Shown here: one piece after another, positions 1 to 10,500 of the stretch
How positions within the stretch are numbered: position 1 is the first letter of the stretch
Layout: each line of letters begins with the position of its first letter
NCBI RefSeq assembly: GCF_004792655.1
Contig: NZ_SRZC01000002.1
Location: 124,001 to 188,000, forward strand
Source of the DNA: Palleniella muris
GTDB lineage: Bacteria > Bacteroidota > Bacteroidia > Bacteroidales > Bacteroidaceae
Direction of reading: 5' to 3'
Length of the DNA stretch: 64,000 bases
Program-made: the position numbers and the translations under genes
The notes under the pieces: model-generated
The model's input: the letters and a program-made list of their open reading frames with translations, nothing else
The model's database searches: none
What the model was told of the DNA's origin: nothing

Positions 1-20
1 AGACAACTTTTTGCCTTGCT

Positions 21-75
21 AAAGGTTACGCTCTGCCCTGCAAATGGCAACCTTTCGCATTTCAAAAGGTAACCG
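21..75. repeat. Extragenic AAAGGT(A/T)AC repeat cluster
   Basis: Three copies of an AAAGGTTAC/AAAGGTAAC word lie here in alternating orientation (21-32, inverted near 47-56, and 65-75). The same word occurs four times at 12128-12206, so this looks like a small dispersed extragenic repeat family. Nothing between positions 1 and 264 codes for a protein that I can support. Confidence 0.45.
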
Positions 76-264
76 TTTGTCTTGTTTTTGTCATCTTTCT
101 GCACACTAAAACACACAACACCCTGATTGCTAAGCGGTTAACAAACACACAAACTCCATGCGTTTTTCACAGAAATCCGTCATCTTTTTCTTTTTACGCG
201 ATTCTCATGAGGCAAAACAGGCATGAGTTTTCTAATTTTCCGGCAAACACAAACAAGCAATCAA

Positions 265-461
265 AAGTTAGTCCACAAAATTAAACGACATTATTTTCAA
301 TCGTGATGTATGAGTTTATCTTTCGCCTTCTCTGCTTGTCCTTTTTGGTGAAAACCATAGGTTTCATCGGTCATGCAGCCCGCTACACTCCCTCTTCAAC
401 CTACGATTTTCCCTCAAAAACAACAGCGCAGATAATGCAAATTAATTTTGTGGACTAACTT
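265..461. repeat. MITE-like inverted-repeat element, non-coding
   Basis: A perfect 20-bp inverted repeat bounds this 197-bp stretch: AAGTTAGTCCACAAAATTAA at 265-284 and its reverse complement at 442-461. Similarity continues weakly inward (CATTAT in both arms). No ORF fills the interior. The size and perfect ends suit a miniature inverted-repeat transposable element. A clear target-site duplication is not visible, so a large intergenic stem remains possible. Confidence 0.5.
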
Positions 462-575
462 AACAAAGGACATCGCCAGCAAGCACTATCGCAGAAACAA
501 ATCTTCCACGACAATGGATTTTTGTTAATTAATGCCTATTATCCTGAATCTTTCACAAAAGCGCAAACGAGAAAC

Positions 576-606
576 TTTGGTCTTCGCAAAATAAGTCGTA
601 CCTTTG
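576..606 (+). promoter_or_regulatory. Bacteroidetes sigma-ABfr promoter
   Basis: TTTG at 576-579, a 19-base spacer and TACCTTTG at 599-606 match the Bacteroidetes -33/-7 consensus exactly. The -7 box ends 33 bases before the ATG at 640, so it should drive the small exported protein and perhaps the MATE gene after it. Confidence 0.7.
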
Positions 607-639
607 TAATAAATTTCAACACCTCTAAAAGAAAATCCT

Positions 640-1188
640 ATGACATGCACGATTCTGACAGCTATGCTTCTCGCGTCCACATTGTATGCGGAGGCAAGGC
701 AGGAAATGCAGTGCGACAGCATTCCACAAGAGCAAGGCACTGCAATCAAAGGAGTGATTGCCAATCAGTTGACGCACGTCCCACTGCGTGGAGCATGCAT
801 TTCCCTAAGCAACGGCAAGACCATAACCACATCATGGGACGGCAAATACTGCATCACGGACACAGCGTTCGCAACGGCAAGCATAACGAAAAACGGTTTC
901 CTCACACGCCATCTGCGGTGCGATGAGTTCACGGACACTCTGTTCCTCCTGCCCTCCTCCCGCACCATCGCGGAGGTGACAGTATGGGGAAAGCGCGGCA
1001 ACCATGCCAATCTCTTCACTCCTATGTCAAAAACCGACGCCGAACTGGCAGAGATAGGCGGCAATATGGGAAGCAACATCCTTGGTTTGCTGCTATTTGC
1101 AGCCGAGAAACTGAAGATTCTCCCTGACTTCGGGAAGAAGAGAAGGATGTGGGAGGAGAAGCAGCGCATGATAATCGATAACTATTGA
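640..1188 (+). CDS. Small exported protein with carboxypeptidase-regulatory-like domain
   Basis: The 182-residue product begins with a hydrophobic signal peptide (about residues 3-19, ending YAEA). A compact beta domain at about residues 34-105 follows: IKGVI, then PLRGACISL, then a DGKY turn, the layout of CarboxypepD_reg-like domains common in Bacteroidota envelope proteins. The C-terminus is short, basic and probably helical. A perfect promoter lies just upstream and the MATE gene starts 45 bases downstream. The domain usually acts as a beta-sandwich module in surface or periplasmic proteins; the specific role of this short stand-alone form is unknown. The start at 640 was chosen because it gives the signal peptide. 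Confidence 0.7.
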   Translation: MTCTILTAMLLASTLYAEARQEMQCDSIPQEQGTAIKGVIANQLTHVPLRGACISLSNGKTITTSWDGKYCITDTAFATASITKNGFLTRHLRCDEFTDTLFLLPSSRTIAEVTVWGKRGNHANLFTPMSKTDAELAEIGGNMGSNILGLLLFAAEKLKILPDFGKKRRMWEEKQRMIIDNY

Positions 1189-1233
1189 CGGCAGGCAAAG
1201 GCTGCATTAAAAACTAAGAAAACAACAAACAAC

Positions 1234-2583
1234 ATGAACAATAACAGAGACTCTTTAGACTTCTCGAAAGAACCGGTGGGGAGACTTTTCCGCAAGATGT
1301 TTCTCCCTACTCTTGTCGGAATGATTTCCATGGTGGTGCTGAACATCACTGACGGTGCTTTTGTCGGTCATGGCGTGGGCAGTGATGCATTGGCAGCGGT
1401 GAGCATTGTGGCACCGTTGTACCTGATTGTCAGCGGTCTCGGACTGATGTTCGGCATAGGCGGCAGTGTGGTGGCAAGCATTCATCTTGCTAAAGGAAAC
1501 ATAAAGGCTGCCAACATAAACCTCACCCAAAGCGTCCTCGCAAGTGTCATTGTCGGCGTTGTTCTCGGGGCATTTGTCTTCACTTTCCAGAAGGAGACCT
1601 GCCTGTTCTTCGGCTGTTCGGAAGCACTGCTGCCACTTGCCTGCTCCTACATCAAGTGGGTGGCACTGCTCACTCCGTTCAACATGTTCGGCATGACAGG
1701 CATGTTCATGGTGCGACTTGACGGCAATCCGAAGTTTGCCATGGGCGTGAACTGCTTCATAGCGACACTGAACATCGTGCTGGACTACCTGCTTATCTTC
1801 CCATTGCAAATGGGACTTGAAGGTGCGGCGATAGCCACCATGTCGGCATTCGCCACCGGCAGCATACCATTGTTGTGGTTTCTGCTGAAAAAGACAAAGA
1901 CCGTGCATTTCCGCAGACTGAAAACAAGCCGCACAAGTATGGAACTGACCGCGCGAAACCTCGGCTACCAGATGAAAATAGGTGCCTCGGGACTACTCGG
2001 AGAACTGGCTTTGGCATCAACCATAATCGTCGGGAACTATGTCTTTATCCACTATCTCGGCGAAGATGGTGTGGCAGCGTTCTCCGTAGGCTGCTACTGC
2101 CTGCCTATAGTCTTCATGGTCGGCAACGCCATTGTGCAGAGTGTGCAGCCGATAATCAGCTTTGCACACGGCATGAACGACAGCGAACGGCTTGCCGGAG
2201 CACGGCGCATAGCCTTCGGGACAGCAGTTGCCACCGGCATCGTCGGCATGCTTTTCATGTGGATTGGAGCAAGCCTGATAGCGATGACCTTCATGGAACC
2301 CGGATGCCATGCATACGAGCTGTGCCGTGACGGACTGCCCTACTACTCTCCGGCGTTCCTGTTCATTGCCATAAACGTTGTGATGACGGGTTACTTGCAA
2401 AGCATCGAGGAGGCACGGAAAGCCATGGTTTTCACCGTATTGCGAGGATTCGTATTTTGCATTCCATGCTTTATCCTCCTCCCGATGGCAGTGGGAAGCA
2501 ACGGTGCGTGGCTTGCCTTGCCACTCGCAGAGGCAATGACGACGGCGGTGATACTTATGACTGCAAAGAGAAAGGCTGAATAA
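1234..2583 (+). CDS. MATE family efflux transporter
   Basis: The 449-residue protein has about 12 hydrophobic segments and the MATE layout. An N-terminal bundle starts GRLFRKMFLPTLVGM, and a second bundle from about residue 240 repeats the pattern (IGASGLLGELALAST). Length is typical for the family (about 440-460). MATE proteins in the inner membrane export cationic drugs or metabolites using Na+ or H+ gradients. It follows the small exported protein by 45 bases in the same direction and may share its promoter. A strong bidirectional terminator follows. The substrate cannot be inferred. It is distinct from the second MATE gene at 52.5-53.8 kb, which sits on a mobile element. Confidence 0.9.
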   Translation: MNNNRDSLDFSKEPVGRLFRKMFLPTLVGMISMVVLNITDGAFVGHGVGSDALAAVSIVAPLYLIVSGLGLMFGIGGSVVASIHLAKGNIKAANINLTQSVLASVIVGVVLGAFVFTFQKETCLFFGCSEALLPLACSYIKWVALLTPFNMFGMTGMFMVRLDGNPKFAMGVNCFIATLNIVLDYLLIFPLQMGLEGAAIATMSAFATGSIPLLWFLLKKTKTVHFRRLKTSRTSMELTARNLGYQMKIGASGLLGELALASTIIVGNYVFIHYLGEDGVAAFSVGCYCLPIVFMVGNAIVQSVQPIISFAHGMNDSERLAGARRIAFGTAVATGIVGMLFMWIGASLIAMTFMEPGCHAYELCRDGLPYYSPAFLFIAINVVMTGYLQSIEEARKAMVFTVLRGFVFCIPCFILLPMAVGSNGAWLALPLAEAMTTAVILMTAKRKAE

Positions 2584-2593
2584 CTACATCAAG

Positions 2594-2652
2594 CACACAT
2601 ACGATTCAGGGCACGTGACGACATCGGTCACGTGCCCTGAACTGTATGTGTG
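2594..2652. terminator. Bidirectional terminator between convergent genes
   Basis: A long near-perfect hairpin lies between the MATE gene and ddh, which converge. TTCAGGGCACGTGAC (2605-2619) pairs with its complement at 2627-2641, and the stem extends outward through CACACATAC/GTATGTGTG. It should end transcription from both sides. Confidence 0.75.
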
Positions 2653-2669
2653 CCATTGATAAAACTGTC

Positions 2670-3569
2670 TTATACAAGATGTCCGATAAGGTTCTCGCGG
2701 TCGCCCGGCAGATAGTCGATCACCGGAATCTCAATCATTGTGTAGCATCCCGGCTGCTGACGCATGGAGGCACGTGCCGAATTGACAAGCACCTGTGCAG
2801 TGAGCGCAGGATTATTGATTTTCATGTTGAACTCAAACAGCTGATTATGAGTCTTTCCTGAGACACCCTTGCGTGTCAGGTTGACACCGTGACCGACATC
2901 ATTGAGTGCGTCCACACTCTCCACTTGAAAGACATGGGTCTCGTCATTGACGAAGTATGGGTCACTCTTTATGGCTTTCACCACCTCGTCAAATACAGCA
3001 CCGTCCTCCAGTTCCACATAAACCATACGGCGGTGAATGCCTTCACCGACAGGGATTGTCATGGACAGAGCGTCCTTTACACCTGCCTTTGAACGCACGC
3101 AAACGGAGTGTCCCATGGAGCGTCCCGGTCCGAAATTTGTGTAGGAAAGACCTTTCGGCGCGAGAGACTCCATCAATGTGCGCACAACAGAGTCGGAACC
3201 CGGATCCCATCCGGCAGCTATGACGCTGACAGTGCCTGTCTCCTTGTTGACCTTGTCAAGCGAACGGCGGTACTCGACGATAGAGCTGTGGATGTCGAAA
3301 GAGTCCACAGTGTTGATGCCGAGTGGCAGAATCTGCTTCGCATATTCCTCACAAGAGCGTGTAGGAGTGGCGAGGATTGCCACATCAACGTCACCAAGTT
3401 CCTTGATGTCCTTCACGACCTTGTAGTCGGAAATCTCCTTCGGGCAGTTCTCCGCACCACTGCGGCGCACGATACCTGCTATCTCAAAATCCTCTGCCGC
3501 CTCAAGAGCCTCAACCGTGAAGCGACCTATGTTGCCGTAACCAACTACGGCTGCTCTGATTTTTCCCAT
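2670..3569 (-). CDS. ddh: meso-Diaminopimelate D-dehydrogenase
   Basis: The 299-residue protein starts MGKIRAAVVGYGNIG, a Rossmann NADP-binding loop. It carries the family signature AGWDPGSDSVVR (about residues 119-130) and the C-terminal dimerisation/substrate domain. The length matches Ddh. The enzyme reductively aminates tetrahydrodipicolinate to meso-diaminopimelate in one step, feeding lysine and peptidoglycan synthesis in the cytoplasm. It is monocistronic, ending at the shared terminator. A -7 box (TAATTTTG on the minus strand) lies at 3667-3674, leaving an approximately 95-base leader. Confidence 0.93.
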   Translation of the reverse strand: MGKIRAAVVGYGNIGRFTVEALEAAEDFEIAGIVRRSGAENCPKEISDYKVVKDIKELGDVDVAILATPTRSCEEYAKQILPLGINTVDSFDIHSSIVEYRRSLDKVNKETGTVSVIAAGWDPGSDSVVRTLMESLAPKGLSYTNFGPGRSMGHSVCVRSKAGVKDALSMTIPVGEGIHRRMVYVELEDGAVFDEVVKAIKSDPYFVNDETHVFQVESVDALNDVGHGVNLTRKGVSGKTHNQLFEFNMKINNPALTAQVLVNSARASMRQQPGCYTMIEIPVIDYLPGDRENLIGHLV

Positions 3570-3666
3570 ATTATTTTCTTTGTTTTAATAGTTATTCTTG
3601 AGTGTTTTTTACCTGAAACATCACTGTTCCGCTTGCTTTATGTAAGGCTTTTAATGTTTTCGGATG

Positions 3667-3674
3667 CAAAATTA
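3667..3674 (-). promoter_or_regulatory. Probable -7 box of ddh
   Basis: The minus strand reads TAATTTTG here, matching TAnnTTTG. No good TTTG is seen 19-21 bases upstream, so only the -7 half is supported. Confidence 0.4.
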
Positions 3675-3784
3675 GCAATAATTCTCGTGAATCGTTACTA
3701 TTTGTCCGTTTTCTTTATTCGGGTAATATTATTTAACACAAATATCAGCCTGCAAGGCAATAAACGCACCTCTCGTGCGTTATT

Positions 3785-3792
3785 ATTTTTGT
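3785..3792 (+). promoter_or_regulatory. Probable -7 box of ruvA
   Basis: TATTTTTG matches TAnnTTTG and lies 29 bases before the ruvA ATG. The -33 half is not convincing. Confidence 0.4.
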
Positions 3793-3821
3793 ACACACGT
3801 AAATATTTATAAAAACTCACC

Positions 3822-4460
3822 ATGATTGAATACATAAAAGGAGAACTCACCGAACTTACTCCCGCCATGGCTGTGATAGAAGCCGGAGGCGTGGGTTACG
3901 GACTGTGCATAACCCTGAACACATACACATCACTGCAAGGGACAAAGAAAAATGACGGCAATGCGACAAAGCTTTATGTTCATGAGCAGCTTGTGACGGG
4001 AGGAAGGGATGACTCCTTCACTCTCTATGGCTTCTCGACAAAGCAGGAAAGGGAGCTCTACCGCCTGCTCATCACCGTCAACGGCGTGGGAGGAAACACT
4101 GCACGCATGATTCTCTCTGCCACAACACCGGCGGACTTGTGCAACACCATAGCAAGCGGTAACGAGAAAATGCTGAAGACAGTGAAAGGCATCGGACCAA
4201 AGGCCGCACAAAGGATAATCCTTGAACTCAGGGACAAGATTGTCTCACTCGGAATAACAGGCGAACTGCATGCCAGCGCCGGTACCGACGGTGCTGCGGA
4301 GACTGTCAATTCCGACATCCGTGACGAGGCTGTTGCCGCACTCTCTGCCCTCGGTTTCTCCCCTGCACCGTCGGCAAAGGCTGTCACGGCAATCCTCAAG
4401 GAAGCTCCTGACACTCCTGTGCAGGATGTAATCAAAGCAGCACTGAAGATGATAAAGTAA
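3822..4460 (+). CDS. ruvA: Holliday junction branch migration protein RuvA
   Basis: The 212-residue protein starts [20 protein letters not shown], the OB-fold domain I. It has two helix-hairpin-helix motifs in domain II ([10 protein letters not shown] at about 89-98 and [11 protein letters not shown] at about 124-134) and a C-terminal UBA-like domain III that contacts RuvB. RuvA tetramers bind Holliday junctions and, with RuvB, drive branch migration during recombination repair. It lies 77 bases upstream of sprA in the same direction. No ruvB or ruvC is nearby, as is usual in Bacteroidota. Confidence 0.95.
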   Translation: MIEYIKGELTELTPAMAVIEAGGVGYGLCITLNTYTSLQGTKKNDGNATKLYVHEQLVTGGRDDSFTLYGFSTKQERELYRLLITVNGVGGNTARMILSATTPADLCNTIASGNEKMLKTVKGIGPKAAQRIILELRDKIVSLGITGELHASAGTDGAAETVNSDIRDEAVAALSALGFSPAPSAKAVTAILKEAPDTPVQDVIKAALKMIK

Positions 4461-4537
4461 GTGAGCGACATCACTTCCTCATTGACTGCATAAAGAACAA
4501 CCTTGTAAGCTCACTTACATAAAAAAGCGATTCAGGC

Positions 4538-7500
4538 TTGAACAAACTGAGAAATATTGCCACATGGATTCTTGTCAGTGCATTTGCTGTGCTGACAGGC
4601 TATGCCATGACCATGCCGCAGGCGGTAAGGCAACAGAAAAAAGATAACGCCAACAAAGAGAAAAAGGACTCGCTGACAACAAAACTTGACGAGATTCTCG
4701 TAATCGACACCGAGGACATACCGGACTCTTTGCTTAACCCGAGATGGAAAATCCAAAGGACAATTCCCGCAACATTTGAGGACCTTAAACAAGGTTCGGC
4801 AGACTTGAAGCGACCGGAGAACCTCGAACAGAAAATCGAGTATAACGATTCCATCGACCGTTACATCATCGGCTACAAAATGGGCGGCACATATCTTGAC
4901 GCCCCGATTATGCTCACTCTTGATGAATATCTGGACTATATAGGCAAGAAACAGCGTGCACAGTACTATCGGAATAAGAACACTGAGACTTTCGAGAAGA
5001 AGGGCAAGGAGAAATTCGACTTCACTGACATGCACTTTGACCTCGGACCGGCGGAGAAAATCTTCGGTCCGGGAGGAGTCCGGGTTACTACAAAGGGAAC
5101 AGCAGAACTCCGGTTCGGTGCGACAGTAAAGAAGATTGACAACCCTTCACTTCCTATCCGTAACCGCAAAACGACATCCATAGACTTCGACGAGAAGATA
5201 AATATCAACGTGACGGGTAAGGTTGGCGACAAGGTGAACATGGGACTCAGCTACAACACTGACGCGACTTTCAACTTCGACCAACAGAACATCAAACTGA
5301 AATATGAAGGCAAGGAGGATGAGATAATCAAGCTCGTGGAAGCGGGCAATGTATCCTTCCCGTCCAATTCCTCACTCGTACAGGGCGCATCCTCACTCTT
5401 CGGCATACGTACTGACATGCAGTTCGGCAAGCTGAAGCTGCAGACCGTGCTGTCACAGAAGAAGTCAAACTCGTCAAGCGTTAACTCCAAAGGCGGTGTG
5501 CAGCTGACTCCGTTTGAGATTGATGTGGCAAATTATGAGGAGAACCGCCACTTCTTCCTTTCCAATTTCTTCCGTGCGCAGTACGACAAAGGCATGGCGT
5601 CACTTCCGAACATTACCACCGGAGTGAAGATAAACCGTGTGGAGATTTGGGTGACCAACAAGTCCGGCGCGACATCCAACACCCGTAATGTCGTTGCACT
5701 GACAGACCTCGGTGAGGCTCAGAAGATAAGCAACAGCCTCTGGGGTGGCGACAAAGGCAACGATGTGCCTTCAAGCAACTCCGCAAACTCTGAGTATGCC
5801 ACCATGGTCAGCACTCTGCAGGCGGCACGTGACATAGACCTGACATCATCGACTCTTGACGGCTACAGTCTTGTGGGTGGCGCTGACTATGAGAAAATAG
5901 AGCGCGCACGCCAGCTGTCGTCCTCAGAATACACTGTAAACCAATATCTCGGATATGTCTCTCTGAAGACTACCCTGCAGACAGACCAGGTGCTTGCCGT
6001 GGCATACGAATACACTTACGGCGGACAGACATACCAAGTGGGCGAGTTTGCGGCAGACCAGCCGGACAATTCCAAGGCTCTTTTCGTCAAGTCCCTTAAG
6101 AATACGGCAAACAATCCGCAGCAGGGCAACTGGCCGCTGATGATGAAGAACGTCTATTACCTTGCGTCAAGCGTGGAGAAAACAAAGTTCCGCCTTGATG
6201 TGAAGTTCCAGTCTGACTCGGCTGGTGTCTACCTCAACTACATCCCAGAGCAGCAGGTGAAAGGCACGCCATTGGTGAAACTCCTCGGTGCTGACCGCCT
6301 TGACAATAACAACAAGGCACACTCCAATGGCTACTTCGACTTTGTTGAAGGCTATACCGTGAGCAACGGCCGTGTGTTCTTCCCTAAAGTAGAGCCTTTC
6401 GGAAGCTATCTCCGTGAGACACTCAGGAACGCAGGTGTGCGGAATCCTGAGAGATACGCTTATACAGAGCTTTACGACTCCACGAAAACCATTGCCAAGC
6501 AGATTGCCGAGAAGAACAAGTACATTCTTACCGGACAGTTCAAAGGCACTTCATCCAACGTCATCTCACTCGGGGCTTACAATGTTCCGCGTGGCTCTGT
6601 CATTGTCACGGCAGGCGGTGTGGTGCTTACCGAAGGCTCGGATTACTCCGTCGACTACGCTGCAGGTGAGGTGACAATCCTCAACCAGAGCATCATCGAT
6701 GCCGGAACGAACATCAATGTCTCATTGGAAAGTGACACTGACTATGGTCAACAGAGAAAGACAATGGTCGGACTGAACTGGGAATACAATTTCTCCAAGG
6801 ACTTCCAGATGTCGGGAACGTTCCAGCATCTCTCCGAACAGGCACTGACAACAAAGGTGACCATGGGCTCTGAGCCATTGAAGAACACTATGTGGGGCGT
6901 CAATCTGAATTGGAAGAAGGAGTCACAATGGCTGACAAACATCCTTGACAAACTGCCTTTCCTGCATCTCACAGCACCTTCATCCATACAAATCTCGGCA
7001 GAATTCGCACAACTCATTGCCGGAACTGCCAGCGGAACGCAGGACAACGCATCATATCTTGACGACTTTGAGAATGCCACCAACAAGATTGATGTGTCCA
7101 CTCCGACATCATGGACACTGTCAAGTGTGCCGTCAATGTTTGAGGAACAGAAGGACAAGAGCACTCTGCGAAGCGGCTTCAACCGCTCACGCCTTGCATG
7201 GTACAACATCGACCCTCTCTTCACACGACAGGGCTCGTCACTCACACCGGGACATATCAAGGGCGACTTGGACCAGCTTTCCAACCATTATGTACGTGAG
7301 GTGTATGTCAGCGAGCTATTCCCTAACCGCGACCAAAGCACATACAACGGCGCAACAAGCACCCTTTCAATACTCAACCTAGCATACTATCCTGACGAGC
7401 GTGGTCCATATAACTTCACTACAGCCCTCAACGACAAGGGCAGACTGACCATGCCTAAGCGCAGTTGGGGTGGTATGATGAGGAAACTTGACACATCGGA

Positions 7501-10500
7501 CTTTGAGACTGCCAACGTGGAGTATATCGAATTCTGGATGCTTGACCCGTTCATCACCTCTCCAAACGGTTACGCTGACACACAAGGAATGGGAGGAGAC
7601 ATGTATTTCAACCTCGGCGAAGTCAGCGAGGACATTCTCCGTGACGGCAAGAAATTCTATGAGAGCGGTATGCCTACCGACGGTTCACAGGCTTTCACTA
7701 CCACACAATGGGGTAAGATACCGACACAGGCAGCCGTGACTTACGCCTTCTCCACAGCTCCGGGAACACGCCACCTGCAGGATGTGGGCTATAACGGACT
7801 GACGGATGAGGAGGAGCGTTCTTTTGAAGGTTACCGCACATTCCTTGACTTTGTCAATACGACATATAGCGGAAACGACTCTGTCTACAACGCAATCATG
7901 AACGACCCTGCTGCCGACAACTATCAGTATTTCCGCAGCACCGAGTTTGACAACAGGCAGACACCTATCCTTGAACGCTACAAACGGATAAACAACCCAC
8001 AAGGAAACTCTCCTGACTCTGACCAAAGGACAGAGGCTTACGACACATCCTACAAGACAACGCCTGATGTCGAGGACATCAATCAGGACTTCACACTCAA
8101 CGAATACGAGAAATACTACCAGTACCACATCTCGCTGCGCCCTGAGGATATGCAGGTGGGCAAGAACTACATTGTCGACAAGCGTGTGGCTCAGCCACCA
8201 CTCAGGAACAACTCGGACAGAGAGCAGGTAACATGGTACCAGTTCCGCATTCCTCTGCGCGAATACGAGAGCAAAGTGGGATCTATCTCGGACTTCACAT
8301 CCATACGTTTCATGCGCATGTTCCTCACCAATTTCGAGAAACCTGTCATCGTACGCCTCGGCACACTCGACCTTGTCCGTGGCGAATGGCGAATCTATGA
8401 GCAGAGCCTTGAGAGTTCAGCATCAACAGGTACACTCTCGGTAAGTGCTGTAAACATCGAGGAAAACAACGACAAGACTCCTGTCAACTATGTCCTGCCA
8501 CCGGGAATCTCCCGTGTGGTAGACCCTTCACAGCCACAGCTGACAGAGAACAATGAGCAGGCTCTTGCCATGACTCTCACAAATCTGGCTCCGGGAGAGT
8601 CAAAATGTGTGTACAAAAACATGTCCCTTGACATGCGCTACTACAAGCATCTGCAGATGTTCAGCCACGCACACGCTTTCGAAGCTGCCCCTACAGCATT
8701 GGAAAACAACCAGCTTGCTCTCTTCGTGCGTGTCGGTTCGGACTACAAATCCAACTTCTACGAATACGAGATTCCACTGAAACTCACACCTGAGGGAAAA
8801 TATTCCTCAGAACAACGCCGTGCCGTATGGCCAGAAGAGAACATGCTCGACATCGACCTCACCGTCTTCACAAGCCTGAAAAAAGAGCGTAACAGAACAG
8901 GCAGCGCATACAACAAAGTCTTTACGGCTTACGACCCAAACAACCCGAAGAACAAAGTTTCTATCATGGGCAACCCGACTCTCGGCGAAGTGAAGACCAT
9001 GATTATCGGTGTGCGCAACCTTTCTTCGACAACCAAGTCGGGAGAAGTGTGGGTGAACGAACTGCGCCTCAAAGATACGGAGAACTCCGGAGGCTGGGCA
9101 GCACAGGGAAACATGAACCTGCAGCTGTCGGACCTCGGCACCGTCAATGTCAACGGCAAGCACACATCGGCAGGATTCGGCGGACTGGAGCAGGGCGTCA
9201 CGCAGCGTTCCACTGACGATTTCACGACTTATTCCGTGACAGCAAACGTGGAGCTCGGCAAGTTCTTCCCTGACAAAGCTAAAGTTTCATTGCCTGTCTA
9301 CTACAGCATGACAAAGGAAAAGACATCTCCGAAATACAACCCGCTGGACACAGACATGGAACTCAAGGAGGCTCTTGATGCCGAACCTGACAAGCACCGC
9401 CGGGACTCTATAGAGAGCATTGCCGTATCGAAAATAACAAACACAAATTTCTCTGTCTCCAACGCTCGCGTAGGCATATCGACCAAAGGACATCCTATGC
9501 CCTACGACCCGGCAAACTTCTCATTCTCCTACAGCCACTCGCACACTCACAAGCAGGGCGAGACGACAATCTACGAGAACGAGGACAACTGGCGTGGCTC
9601 AATGAACTATTCCTGGAGCCCTGTCTACAAGCCTATTGAGCCGTTCAAGAAGATAAAGTCAAAGTCAAAATACTACGACATCCTGAAGCGTTTCGGTCTG
9701 AACTGGCTGCCGCAGTCTGTCGCTTTCAACACGGAAATGACACGTTCCTACTACGAACTGCAGGAGCGTGACATGGAAGCCATGGGCGACTCACAACTGC
9801 CTCTGACCTTCAACTCGCAATTCCTGTGGAACCGTGATTTCTCATTGCGTTGGGATTTGACAAAAAACCTGCATTTCAACTTCCAGTCTGCTACACACGC
9901 AGAGATTGAAGAGCCGTACACTGCCGTGAACAAAGACCTCTATCCTGAACGCTATCAGGCATGGAAGGACTCCGTATGGACAAGCATCAGGCATTTCGGC
10001 ACACCATTGGACTACAGCCAGAATGTCAGCGCGTCCTACCGCCTGCCTCTGAACATGATTCCTATCTTTGACTGGCTCACCGCCGACGGCAGCTATTCAT
10101 CGACCTACAACTGGGTGCGAGGCACTGAACTTGAGGACGGCACATCGCTCGGAAACACCATAGCGATGAACCGCACATACTCCCTTAACGGCACTTTCGC
10201 CATGGAAAAACTGTACAACCACATTCCGTTCCTGAAGAAAACAAACGAAAGATTCAAACGTGCCCCTAAACGTGCCGCCACGAAACCTGCCAAAACAAAG
10301 ATCACAAAGGGAAAGAACAACGGCAAAAACTCAAAGGATGCCAAGAACGACCCTAAGACGCAACTGCCGAAAAACAAGAACTCCGTTGAGAAAGAGCTTA
10401 CGCTTTATCCCGACAGTCTCATAGAGTTCTCGCACGGAAAGAACTCAAAACGCCTCCTTGTCACCGCAAAGACAAAGGACGGAAAACTCGTGCCTGTCCG

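Noticed and set aside
1255..1908. 217-residue reverse-strand ORF inside the MATE gene
   Set aside because: His/Cys-rich shadow frame with no recognisable domain opposite a well-supported transporter.
3108..3812. 234-residue forward ORF opposite ddh
   Set aside because: It covers the antisense of a conserved enzyme and its promoter region, with no domain of its own.
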